Shown here piece after piece: positions 53,511-60,958 of a stretch of DNA of 60,958 nucleotides. The stretch comes from Lachnospiraceae bacterium. GTDB lineage: Bacteria > Bacillota > Clostridia > Lachnospirales > Lachnospiraceae. The stretch's first letter is position 1. The number at the start of each line of letters is the position of its first letter. Below the pieces are notes generated by a model, which was given only the letters and a program-made list of their open reading frames with translations, searched no databases and was not told the origin of the DNA. The stretch lies in NCBI GenBank assembly GCA_014804355.1, contig JAAUZY010000054.1, positions 1 to 60,958 of the forward strand, written 5' to 3'. The translations under genes and the position numbers were made by a program.

Positions 53511-55052
53511 TTACTTCACCAGCAGCGACTTCCCAGTCATCTCTTCCGGCTGCTCCATCCCCATAAGCTCAATGAGCGTAGGCACGATATCCGCCAGACA
53601 TCCGCCCTCTCTCAATTTATAAGCCGGATCCGCATTAACGAGAATAAACGGCACCGGATTCGTAGTATGCGCCGTGAAAGGTGCACCCGTCTCGTAATCT
53701 ATGAGCTGCTCCGCATTGCCGTGGTCGGCACAGATAAACATCACGCCATCCACTTCCTTAATGGCTTCCACCGCACGTCCGACACACTCATCCACAGCCT
53801 CCACAGCCTTGATCGCCGCTTCTTCCACTCCCGTATGACCTACCATATCAGGATTTGCAAAGTTGATGATAATCACGTCGTACTCACCGGACTTAATGCA
53901 GCCTACCAGCTTGTCACAAACTTCGTAAGCGCTCATCTGAGGCTTTAAGTCATAAGTCGCCACGTCCTTCGGAGAATTGACAAGGATCCTCTCCTCACCC
54001 TCGTTGGGTTCTTCCACACCGCCGTTGAAGAAGAATGTTACATGTGCATATTTCTCCGTCTCCGCCAGTCTCGCCTGTTTCATATGATGTGCCGCAAGCC
54101 ACTCGCCGAACGTATTGGTTACTGCGATCTTGTGGAATGCCACTTCTTTATTCGGGATCGTAGGATCATAATCCGAGAAACATACATAGGTAAGATCCAA
54201 TTTCTTCTCTCTGGCAAAACCCTTGAAATCATCGTCACAGAAGCTTCTGGTAATCTCTCTGGCTCTGTCGGGACGGAAGTTAAAGAAGATAACGGAATCA
54301 CCGTCCTTGATCGTAGCTACCGGCTCACCGTTTTTCATCACAACGGTAGGTTTCACAAACTCGTCCGTCTCTTCTCTGTCATAGGATGCCTGAATCCCTT
54401 CCGTGGCACTTGCCGCCTCAAGCCCTTCGCCCTTGGTAAGTGCGATATATGCTTTCTCTACTCTGTCGTAGTTGTTATCCCTGTCCATAGCGTAGTAACG
54501 TCCTGTCACGGTTGCCACTTCACCCACGCCGATCTTCTTCATTTCCTGCTCTAAGTCTTCCACAAAGCCCTTGCCGCTGGCCGGAGGCGTGTCACGGCCG
54601 TCTAAGAAAGCATGTACATACACTTTGCTTAAGTTGTTTCTCTTAGCCAGCTCCAACAGTCCGTAGAGATGCGTATTATGGCTGTGTACGCCGCCATCTG
54701 ACAGCAGTCCGAACATATGCAGCGAAGAATCGTTTTTCTTACAATTATTCACAGCGTCAAGAAGCGCAGGATTCTCGAAGAAGGTTCCGTCCTGAATCTC
54801 CTTGGTGATTCTCGTAAGTTCCTGATATACGATGCGTCCCGCACCCATATTCAGATGTCCCACCTCGGAGTTACCCATCTGTCCGTCGGGAAGGCCTACC
54901 GCCATACCGCTGGCATTACCTTTCACAAAAGGACACTCCGCCATGAGCCTGTCCATCACGGGTGTCTTCGCTTCCGCCACCGCATTGCCCTGCGTCTTCT
55001 CATTCAGGCCGTAGCCGTCAAGGATCATTAATACTGCCGGTTTTTTTGTCAT
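53511..55052 (-). CDS. gpmI: 2,3-bisphosphoglycerate-independent phosphoglycerate mutase
   Basis: Mn2+-dependent mutase of the alkaline phosphatase superfamily, 513 residues. It has LMILDGYGL, the phospho-Ser region GQMGNSEVGHLN and metal-binding FICADHGNAEQ and HTTNPVPFI. It interconverts 3- and 2-phosphoglycerate, feeding enolase. AGGAGG precedes ATG. It is 14 nt after the TPR gene, so they share a transcript. Confidence 0.97.
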   Translation of the reverse strand: MTKKPAVLMILDGYGLNEKTQGNAVAEAKTPVMDRLMAECPFVKGNASGMAVGLPDGQMGNSEVGHLNMGAGRIVYQELTRITKEIQDGTFFENPALLDAVNNCKKNDSSLHMFGLLSDGGVHSHNTHLYGLLELAKRNNLSKVYVHAFLDGRDTPPASGKGFVEDLEQEMKKIGVGEVATVTGRYYAMDRDNNYDRVEKAYIALTKGEGLEAASATEGIQASYDREETDEFVKPTVVMKNGEPVATIKDGDSVIFFNFRPDRAREITRSFCDDDFKGFAREKKLDLTYVCFSDYDPTIPNKEVAFHKIAVTNTFGEWLAAHHMKQARLAETEKYAHVTFFFNGGVEEPNEGEERILVNSPKDVATYDLKPQMSAYEVCDKLVGCIKSGEYDVIIINFANPDMVGHTGVEEAAIKAVEAVDECVGRAVEAIKEVDGVMFICADHGNAEQLIDYETGAPFTAHTTNPVPFILVNADPAYKLREGGCLADIVPTLIELMGMEQPEEMTGKSLLVK

Positions 55053-55066
55053 AATTGTTTTCCTCC

Positions 55067-56896
55067 TTAATAGTCAATCTCCCACTCATGCTCGCCGCCC
55101 CAGTCGCCGATGGCGTTGGTTGTGGTGCCCTCATCTGTGGTTACTTCCGTGTCAAACCGATAGTTCATCTGCGGCACATACTGACCGCCTATTTTCACAT
55201 TACTATATAAATACTGCACTTTATATTCCGTATGGGAATCTGCTCCGTTTTCTGCTGCCGGCACATAGGAAATTGCGCTTCTCTGTACGCCGTCGTCCTC
55301 CTGCTTCGTACCCCATACCTTAATCATGTCTTTGTAGTTCTCATACTTATCCATGTCAGGGAAGAAAAATCTGACTTTGCCCTCTTCCTTGTGTAACACC
55401 ATCTGCTCCCTGTTAACCGGAATATAAACGGAACCTTCCCAATAACCGGAATTTCCTTCGATAAAACTGTCTCTGATCTGCTGATAAGATTCCTGCACCA
55501 CCAGTTCTCTTGCATAAGCATAGTTGCCTGCCTCAAACTCTTGAAAAGCTTCCGCGAAATAATCACTCACCTCTTTTACACGGGCGAGACACGCCATCGT
55601 CTCCGTGATTCCCGCGTCGTTTACCGCACTGTTTACCTCCGTAAGAAGTATCCTGTATGTTTCCAGATGAGGAATACTGATCTGTACATAGGGCATGTCG
55701 ATCAGCACGTACTGTGTCAGAACCGCCTTCATCGCTTCCGAAGGTTTTGCCTGATACAATGCAAGCATTCTGCGCACAAGCGACTCATACTCTGCGTAGC
55801 TGCACGTATCCTGCGCCGCATCCGCATCAAAAAACATGCTGCATACAGCTTCCTCTTCCTCCGTCCTGAACAGACGCTCATAGCAGGTCGATAACAGTCC
55901 CGGTGCATCCGCATTATCCGGCTCCTGCTCCAGCACCTGAATACATTTATCTACGGTCGCAAGTGTACAATTTCCCTCGTTGATCTCATGTACCGCCTCA
56001 TTGTACAGTTCCACACAATAATAATGAAGAAGCCCCTCGTCCTGTGTCTGCTCCCAGCCGGTGTATAAGATCTGTTTGGCCTCCTGTATATTGCCCTGTG
56101 CCACGTAACTATCCGCCATACCGCGGTATGCTTCTACCGATGCCGTATCGATCTTAAGCGCATTCTCATAGGCGCTCTGCGCATTTGTATAATCGGACTG
56201 TTCCGTATATCTGCCGCCTTTGGCAAGACAGCGGGACAGCTTCATCGAAGGCAGGCTAAGAAGCATTGGTATGGCAATGGCTCCAACCACGATCACTCCG
56301 GCACATACCGCCATTGCGATCTTCTGTCTCCTGACCTTCCTCCTGCGTTCCTCGCGTCTTCTGGCACGTAATTCGTCACGCTTCTGCATGCGGAGCTCGA
56401 AATCTTCCCTGCTTTCCGTGTCGCCGTTCTTATCCCCTGTCTGTCCGGTCTTCTTTTCCTCTGAGATCGGTTTTACTTTCTTTTTCACTGCCGTTTGCGG
56501 CTTCTTCTCTTCAGTTGCCGGCTTTACTTTCTTTTTTACTGCCTGTCCGGTCTTTTTTTCTACGGTTACCGGCTTTACTTTCTTTTTCGCCGTCGGTTCC
56601 GGCTTCTTTTCCTCTGAAACCGGTTTTACTTTCTTTTTCACTGCCGTTTGCGGCTTCTTCTCTTCAGTTGCCGGCTTTGTTTTCTTCTCTGCTTGTCCGA
56701 CTTTCTTTTCTTCGGTTGCCGGCTTTGTTTTCTTCTCTGCCGGGCCGGTCTTCTTTTCTCCTGTTGCCGGTTTTGCATTCTTCTCTGCCGGGCCGGTCTT
56801 CTTTTCTACGCCCGCCGGCTTCGCCTTCTTTTTCTCCATAACCGAAATCTCGGACTGCGTCTGCCGCTCCGCCAAATTGCTGTTATTATGCTCCAT
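55067..56896 (-). CDS. Membrane TPR protein with a Lys-rich repetitive N-terminus
   Basis: 609 residues. Residues about 18-150 are eight repeats of 16-17 residues (EKKTGPAEKKTKPATE type), very rich in Lys, Pro and Ala. A charged helix (REDFELRMQKRDELRARRRE) leads into one transmembrane segment (about 195-216; IAMAVCAGVIVVGAIAIPML). Outside are TPR-like helices (about 220-420; YTNAQSAYENALKIDTASVEAYRG) and a C-terminal domain with many Tyr and Glu. The Lys-rich part should be cytoplasmic and could bind nucleic acid or acidic partners. No family function is known to me. Confidence 0.88.
   Translation of the reverse strand: MEHNNSNLAERQTQSEISVMEKKKAKPAGVEKKTGPAEKNAKPATGEKKTGPAEKKTKPATEEKKVGQAEKKTKPATEEKKPQTAVKKKVKPVSEEKKPEPTAKKKVKPVTVEKKTGQAVKKKVKPATEEKKPQTAVKKKVKPISEEKKTGQTGDKNGDTESREDFELRMQKRDELRARRREERRRKVRRQKIAMAVCAGVIVVGAIAIPMLLSLPSMKLSRCLAKGGRYTEQSDYTNAQSAYENALKIDTASVEAYRGMADSYVAQGNIQEAKQILYTGWEQTQDEGLLHYYCVELYNEAVHEINEGNCTLATVDKCIQVLEQEPDNADAPGLLSTCYERLFRTEEEEAVCSMFFDADAAQDTCSYAEYESLVRRMLALYQAKPSEAMKAVLTQYVLIDMPYVQISIPHLETYRILLTEVNSAVNDAGITETMACLARVKEVSDYFAEAFQEFEAGNYAYARELVVQESYQQIRDSFIEGNSGYWEGSVYIPVNREQMVLHKEEGKVRFFFPDMDKYENYKDMIKVWGTKQEDDGVQRSAISYVPAAENGADSHTEYKVQYLYSNVKIGGQYVPQMNYRFDTEVTTDEGTTTNAIGDWGGEHEWEIDY
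56440..56845 (-). repeat. 48-51 bp coding tandem repeat (Lys/Pro-rich)
   Basis: About eight units encode the EKK...KPxTE repeats of the TPR protein. The units are similar enough in DNA to change copy number by recombination or slippage. Confidence 0.8.
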
Positions 56897-56982
56897 CTTG
56901 CTTATACTCCTATAACTGTGATACCTTCCGCGTCATCCGGCTGTCCATGCCGCAACGTTTTTAAATGCCCCATACATTCACC

Positions 56983-57012
56983 ATACTAGCATATCAGATA
57001 GGATTTTGTCCA
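56983..57012 (-). promoter_or_regulatory. Promoter of the TPR-gpmI pair
   Basis: TGGACA (57007-57012) and extended -10 TGCTAGTAT (TAGTAT at 56983-56988) with an 18-nt spacer. Confidence 0.65.
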
Positions 57013-57052
57013 GTATTGCGTTCCTTATAATGTTACTATTGTACCCCTGTGT

Positions 57053-57058
57053 TATAAT
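57053..57058 (+). promoter_or_regulatory. Extended -10 of the YgjP-type gene
   Basis: TGTTATAAT on the plus strand, about 50 nt before the start codon; the -35 is weak. It is divergent from the TPR-gene promoter 41 nt away. Confidence 0.55.
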
Positions 57059-57106
57059 ATAATCAATGCGGTTCATCATGTAATTCACCGCCCCTGGAGG
57101 TCACCT

Positions 57107-57715
57107 ATGATAAATCAATCTGACAGCACAATACGCATCCAATATCAGAGTAAGCTTTACGAGCTGCCTTACACACTCGTCCGCAGCAACCGCCGAAGCT
57201 TCTCCATCAGTATTTCCCCCGACGGACAAATCACGGTGCGCGTTCCCATGCGCGCCACACAGAAGGAAGTATCCCATCTGCTCATCGAGAAGCGCATCTG
57301 GATCATCACCAAGTATCTGGAGGTTCAGGAAAAGCAGCGTAACCGCCCCGTCTCCGAGCTGACCGACACCCAGCGGCTCGCCTTGGAAAAGCGCTATATC
57401 GCCGCGGCGAAAGAATATTTCCCGAAAAGAGTCGCCTATTTCCACCAGTTCACTGGTGGCTCCTATGACCGCATCACCATCAGGGATCAGAAGACCCGCT
57501 GGGGAAGCTGCAGCGCCAGAGGCACGCTCTCCTTTAACTGGAGGCTCATGCTGGCGCCTCCCGCCATTCTGGATTATGTGGTCGTCCATGAGCTGTGCCA
57601 TCTGACCCATATGAATCACTCTGCCGCTTTCTGGCAGAAAGTAGAATCTGTATATCCCGATTACCGTACCGCCCGTAAGTGGCTGAAAGACCACGGGCAG
57701 GAACTGGTGCTATAA
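57107..57715 (+). CDS. YgjP/SprT-like zinc metallohydrolase
   Basis: 202 residues of the YgjP (DUF45) family. The conserved RWGSC (131-135) is followed by the zinc motif HELCH (161-165) with a third ligand at His171 (HMNHSAAFW). The fold is that of minimal gluzincin proteases such as SprT; the substrate is not known. The GGAGGT site is near perfect. Its end overlaps the helicase gene on the other strand by 6 bp. Confidence 0.93.
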   Translation: MINQSDSTIRIQYQSKLYELPYTLVRSNRRSFSISISPDGQITVRVPMRATQKEVSHLLIEKRIWIITKYLEVQEKQRNRPVSELTDTQRLALEKRYIAAAKEYFPKRVAYFHQFTGGSYDRITIRDQKTRWGSCSARGTLSFNWRLMLAPPAILDYVVVHELCHLTHMNHSAAFWQKVESVYPDYRTARKWLKDHGQELVL

Positions 57716-59521
57716 TGTGCCCTGTTTCTTGGTTTTGATGCGCAGTGCGGCATATCTGCCGTTGCTTCTGTTGTCACGCGGTCTGTCTGCGCCTCTGCCC
57801 ACTCCCGATCTTCTCTCGGCAGCGCTTCCACGATCCGATCTGCCGCCTCTACCGTTACGTTCATTCCTGCCGCCTCTAGCACTGTCCCAGCCGCCTTGAT
57901 CCGATCTGCTTCCACGTCCGTTCTGCCTACCTGTGCCGCCGCGACCATCTCTGCCATTCTGTCTACCTATACCACCGCGCCCATCCCTGCCATTCTGTCC
58001 GCCTGCACTGCGTCCGTCTCTGCCATTCTGCCTGCCCGCGCCGCGTCTGCCTTCTTTTCTGTCGAAAAAGAACTTCTCTTCCCTGATGTCCTCTATCTCA
58101 TCTCCCAGCTTCATCTGCATAAACGCTGCCGCGATCTGCAGCTCACTGTGCTGTCCCAACGCAACCTCGTCCAGAATATATTCCATAGCGCGGCTGATAT
58201 CCTGCTGTTCGATCACGCTGTGGGCCTCCTTTAATATCCTGGCCGCTTTGCGCTGCATAATATCCGCTGCATTCGGAATCTTCCTTTCCTTGATCTTCGT
58301 ATGGCATACCCGCTCGATATCCCGGATCTTATATGCTTCCCTACCGACTACCAGTGTAAAGGAACGTCCTGTCTTGCCGGCGCGCCCGGTCCTGCCGATT
58401 CGATGTACATAATACTCAATATCCTCCGGCACGTCATAATTATAGACAGCCTCCACATCGCTGACGTCGATCCCTCTCGCCGCCACATCGGTAGCAATCA
58501 GGATACCTGCTCTGCCGCTGCGGAACAAATTCATCACCGTGTCTCTCTGATTCTGGGACAGATCTCCGTGAAGCCCTTCCACCTCATATCCGCGTTCCTT
58601 CAAATGCTCTGTCAGCTCGTCCACCATGCGCTTGGTGTTGCAGAAGATCAACGCCCGCTTTGGATCATAATAATCGATCAGCCGGCACAGCACTTCCTCT
58701 TTATCCTGCCTGCGCACCTGATAGTACGCCTGCTTGATCAGCGGAATCGTCACCTCCTTGGGTGTCATCTTGATATAAGCCGCATCCTTTTGATAAGTTC
58801 TGGTAATATCCAGTATCGGCTTCGGCATGGTCGCGGAGAAAAGTCCCGTCTGCCTGTGCTCCGGCATCTCCTGCAGGATTGTCTCTATATCTTCCCGGAA
58901 GCCCATGTTAAGCATTTCATCCGCCTCGTCCAGCACTACCGTATGCACATGCTCCATTTTCAGTGTGTGTCTGCGCATGTGGTCCATCACTCTGCCCGGT
59001 GTGCCCACTACGATCTGTACGCCGGATTTCAGATTCTTGATCTGCCTTACGATATCCTGTCCGCCGTATACCGGCAGTATTTTGATTCCGTGCATATACT
59101 TAGCAAATTTACGAAGTTCCTCCGCCGCCTGCATGGCAAGTTCCCGCGTAGGGCACAGGATCACGGCCTGCAGATTACGGTCTTCCGGATCGATTTTCTG
59201 CAGGATCGGTATACCGAATGCCGCGGTCTTGCCGGTGCCCGTCTGCGCCTGTCCGATCATATCCCTTCCTGTCATGAAAAGCGGAATCACCGCTTCCTGA
59301 ATCGGCGTCATCTCATCAAATCCCAGTTCCTTTACTGCCCGCAGAATCCGCTCGTCTATCCCCGCATTCTCGTATTTCATATGCGTCTCGATTGTCTGAC
59401 TACGATCCTCTGCAGCCGCCTGTACACCTCTCCACGCATTGTCCATCCCGCTTTCCTGCACAGATCGCTCCGATTCCCATGATGTTTCAAATGATTCCTT
59501 GTGTTTTGTCTTCTTACTCAT
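57710..59521 (-). CDS. DEAD-box RNA helicase with RG-rich tail (DeaD/CshA-like)
   Basis: 603 residues. The helicase core (about 50-410) has motif I AQTGTGKT (92-99), VLDEADEML, the SAT motif and HRIGRTGRAG. A DeaD-type dimerisation/RNA-binding region follows. The last ~100 residues are almost only Arg, Gly, Asn and Asp (units like GRQNGRDGRGG), a disordered RNA-binding tail. The 45 residues before the core are polar with no known domain. ATG at 59521 follows GGAG; the frame is open for 54 more codons upstream but without a site. Probable roles are ribosome assembly, RNA decay and cold adaptation. Confidence 0.93.
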   Translation of the reverse strand: MSKKTKHKESFETSWESERSVQESGMDNAWRGVQAAAEDRSQTIETHMKYENAGIDERILRAVKELGFDEMTPIQEAVIPLFMTGRDMIGQAQTGTGKTAAFGIPILQKIDPEDRNLQAVILCPTRELAMQAAEELRKFAKYMHGIKILPVYGGQDIVRQIKNLKSGVQIVVGTPGRVMDHMRRHTLKMEHVHTVVLDEADEMLNMGFREDIETILQEMPEHRQTGLFSATMPKPILDITRTYQKDAAYIKMTPKEVTIPLIKQAYYQVRRQDKEEVLCRLIDYYDPKRALIFCNTKRMVDELTEHLKERGYEVEGLHGDLSQNQRDTVMNLFRSGRAGILIATDVAARGIDVSDVEAVYNYDVPEDIEYYVHRIGRTGRAGKTGRSFTLVVGREAYKIRDIERVCHTKIKERKIPNAADIMQRKAARILKEAHSVIEQQDISRAMEYILDEVALGQHSELQIAAAFMQMKLGDEIEDIREEKFFFDRKEGRRGAGRQNGRDGRSAGGQNGRDGRGGIGRQNGRDGRGGTGRQNGRGSRSDQGGWDSARGGRNERNGRGGRSDRGSAAERRSGVGRGADRPRDNRSNGRYAALRIKTKKQGTL

Positions 59522-59707
59522 ACATACTCCATTCCTATTTTCATGTATATTTAATATAATTCGTATAAACTCTGCTATTACAGGAGAGTTTGTTATATTT
59601 TGCAAAATCCCGCCTGTTCCAAACATGATAATTGCTGCCACATCCCCTGCGAACGCCAAGGATATGACAGCACACATTATCACAGTATCGCTATGTTATT
59701 GAGCTTC

Positions 59708-60373
59708 TTATGCCAGATATATCTTACGCAGTTTGTTTACCGCCCGGTCTGCAATCAGGCACTCGCCATGCTCTTCTAAGTACAGCATTCTCTCTTCGGA
59801 AACCGCGATCAGGTTACCAAACTCCACTGCCTGCGCACTGATCTTATTAAACATCTTGTAAGACAGCCGATTCTTCTCCATCACAAGGTAATATGCTTCT
59901 CCCTCTTTATAAAGGTGGCTCTTCACAGACAAATTCTTCGGAATGGACGCAGTATACTGCATGGCCTGATGAAGCGTGGCAAACACAAACATCCGCCTAG
60001 TATCCTCATATTCTTCCTGTTTCTTCTGCCCCGCAGCGCGGCGTTCCTCTTCATCCTGTCTGCCAAGCTCTGCGCTGACTCCCTGCAGGACTTCCTTCAA
60101 GTGCTGCAGAATATCCCGGAAACCCATAGGGCTCTCATTTGTAAAAGTGACTGCGAGTCCCTTATCCTGCAACGGCGTGATCTGCATGGCAATACTCTCT
60201 CCGTTTAACGTATATCCCACCTCGTCATGCGCGCGCTCAATAATATCCCGCAAAAATCCCTCGCCCTTCTCATTTCTCTCGAATATGTCTGACAGAGTCA
60301 GCCCATATTCAAGCATATCTTCCGCTGTGACAATACACTGTACCGTCGCGTCATTGATTTTCTTATATTCCAT
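59708..60373 (-). CDS. mecA: MecA-like adaptor protein
   Basis: 221 residues. The N-terminal domain matches MecA (MEYKKINDATVQCIVTAEDM, GLTLSDIFERNEKGEGFLRD), which selects substrates for ClpCP. A charged linker (about 95-125; RQDEEERRAAGQKKQEEYED) precedes the C-terminal ClpC-binding-like domain (MFVFATLHQAMQYTASI, LYKEGEAYYLVME). In Bacilli MecA targets ComK and others. No clpC is in the window. ATG at 60373 is chosen over an earlier ATG that overlaps the promoter. Confidence 0.88.
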   Translation of the reverse strand: MEYKKINDATVQCIVTAEDMLEYGLTLSDIFERNEKGEGFLRDIIERAHDEVGYTLNGESIAMQITPLQDKGLAVTFTNESPMGFRDILQHLKEVLQGVSAELGRQDEEERRAAGQKKQEEYEDTRRMFVFATLHQAMQYTASIPKNLSVKSHLYKEGEAYYLVMEKNRLSYKMFNKISAQAVEFGNLIAVSEERMLYLEEHGECLIADRAVNKLRKIYLA

Positions 60374-60414
60374 ATAGCCTGTTATCCTCTGTTTTCTTTC
60401 GGTTACCGACCACA

Positions 60415-60443
60415 AACCTACCAGATATGTAGAACTTTGTCAA
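60415..60443 (-). promoter_or_regulatory. Sigma-A promoter of mecA
   Basis: Consensus TTGACA (60438-60443), 17-nt spacer and extended -10 TGGTAGGTT (TAGGTT at 60415-60420). Leader about 35 nt. Confidence 0.75.
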
Positions 60444-60497
60444 GCCGAAGTTTCTCTGTGCGCCTCTCATCTTAACGGGCGCATTACTATTCTATCA

Positions 60498-60535
60498 CAA
60501 AAAAGCACAATAAGAAAGAATCTTATCGCGCTTTT
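60498..60535 (-). terminator. Rho-independent terminator after the right-edge chemoreceptor
   Basis: AAGCGCGATAAGA pairs with TCTTATTGTGCTT (two G-U pairs valid on the minus strand), short loop, six T. Confidence 0.88.
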
Positions 60536-60540
60536 CTGTC

Positions 60541-60958
60541 TCAATGCAATTTAAATTTACTTACCTCACTCTTTAACAGTCCGGAAACTCCCAGATTAGA
60601 ATCAGCCTGTTTGTCGATATCACTGACGCTTTCTGTTAAACCGACTACTGTATCCGACACATTACTGATCCCTATTGCGCTCTCGTTCACTGCTGTCTTG
60701 ATACCCTCTACCGATCCTCTGATCAGATCCATACTGTGCCGCAATTCTTCGCTCTCTGACGCAAATCTCTGCATCGTCTCATTCATGCTGCCCACATCAC
60801 TCCGGTAATTCTCACTGGTCGTAAGAAGCTGCTCATAGCCGCCCATAGCAGTCTCGTTCATAAAGTTGATCATTACTTCCGCTTCTGCCGCCAGTTCATC
60901 CACTGCCGCGATCACTTCCGCCGTCACCTTCTGAATCTCTGTTGCCGCATCGGCCGAA
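60541..60958 (-). CDS. Methyl-accepting chemotaxis protein, C-terminal part only
   Basis: About 138 residues of the C-terminal helix of a receptor signalling domain (EVIAAVDELAAEAEVMINFM, then GLTESVSDIDKQADSNLGVS), ending FKLH with no tether peptide. Its heptad pattern and ending resemble the receptor at 33047. The start and sensor are beyond the right edge. Confidence 0.9.
   Translation of the reverse strand, partial: SADAATEIQKVTAEVIAAVDELAAEAEVMINFMNETAMGGYEQLLTTSENYRSDVGSMNETMQRFASESEELRHSMDLIRGSVEGIKTAVNESAIGISNVSDTVVGLTESVSDIDKQADSNLGVSGLLKSEVSKFKLH

Noticed and set aside
56220-56915. Phe/Pro/Ser-rich 231-codon frame on the plus strand
   Set aside because: It is the antisense of the Lys-rich repeats of the TPR protein, which explains the repeated FFSS pattern.
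57101-57694. 197-codon frame opposite the YgjP-type gene
   Set aside because: YgjP has the zinc motif and a near-perfect ribosome binding site; the opposite frame has neither.
58301-59482. 393-codon open frame on the plus strand
   Set aside because: It is antisense to the DEAD-box helicase core and has no ribosome binding site or recognisable domain.
59522-59683. 54-codon N-terminal extension of the helicase
   Set aside because: It has no ribosome binding site at its ATG, while GGAG precedes ATG 59521. It may be leader sequence; low A/T bias alone does not make it coding.

Overview
The window looks like the chromosome of an anaerobic Firmicute of class Clostridia, most likely a Lachnospiraceae-type organism. 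The evidence is the SCIFF ranthipeptide pair (scfA/scfB) next to a fused secDF, HemZ, a TIGR04086-type membrane protein, a PrkC/Stp pair and AGGAGG-type ribosome binding sites. MurE carries the DNPR motif of meso-diaminopimelate-adding enzymes, and methyl-accepting chemotaxis proteins suggest motility. Nearly all genes lie on the minus strand. The exceptions are a CorC-type CBS protein, an AraC regulator and a YgjP-type metallohydrolase. I see no rRNA, tRNA, CRISPR, transposase or prophage gene.

Layout. 1-1793: left-truncated FtsX-type permease. 1794-14474: housekeeping run read right to left from a good promoter, murE-priA-def-fmt-metallopeptidase-rsmB-rlmN-stp-prkC-rsgA, ending in a terminator. 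14475-15307: gene-free stretch with two structured palindromic elements. 15308-21717: recJ, secDF, scfB, scfA and a small membrane protein. 22017-23309: corC-like gene on the plus strand. 23254-30933: hisS-led run containing a DMT exporter, an acyltransferase, an SseB protein, a hybrid histidine kinase and a HAD phosphatase. 30979-38867: a probable beta-glucan locus with a GH55-like lipoprotein, a chemoreceptor, a domain-permuted GH3 enzyme and a divergent AraC regulator. 38761-43345: an SBP-GGDEF-EAL protein and hemZ. 43598-49312: enolase and a MacB-like ABC export triad. 49469-52986: GntR-controlled ABC transporter. 53066-53296: second copy of the structured element. 53511-56896: gpmI and a Lys-rich TPR protein. 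57107-60958: YgjP, an RG-tailed DEAD-box helicase, a MecA-like adaptor and a right-truncated chemoreceptor.

The observation most likely to be new is a pair of intergenic elements (14753-15011 and 53066-53296). They share long, nearly closed terminal arms with compensatory base changes, a highly conserved GC-rich core and one hairpin that is extended in only one copy. Each sits alone between the terminator of one gene and the promoter of the next, and each has a shared TTTGnTATA extended -10-like motif at its right boundary. They look like two paralogous minus-strand structured RNAs of a family I do not recognise. A separate small palindrome family (GTAACTGTTCAGTA...TACTGAATAGTTAC) is scattered through at least five gaps. 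Other points of note are an 11-bp hairpin over the enolase ribosome binding site together with an unusual charged insertion in enolase, a 14-15 bp hairpin between the SCIFF precursor and its maturase, and a C10 tract in the leader of the autoregulated gntR.
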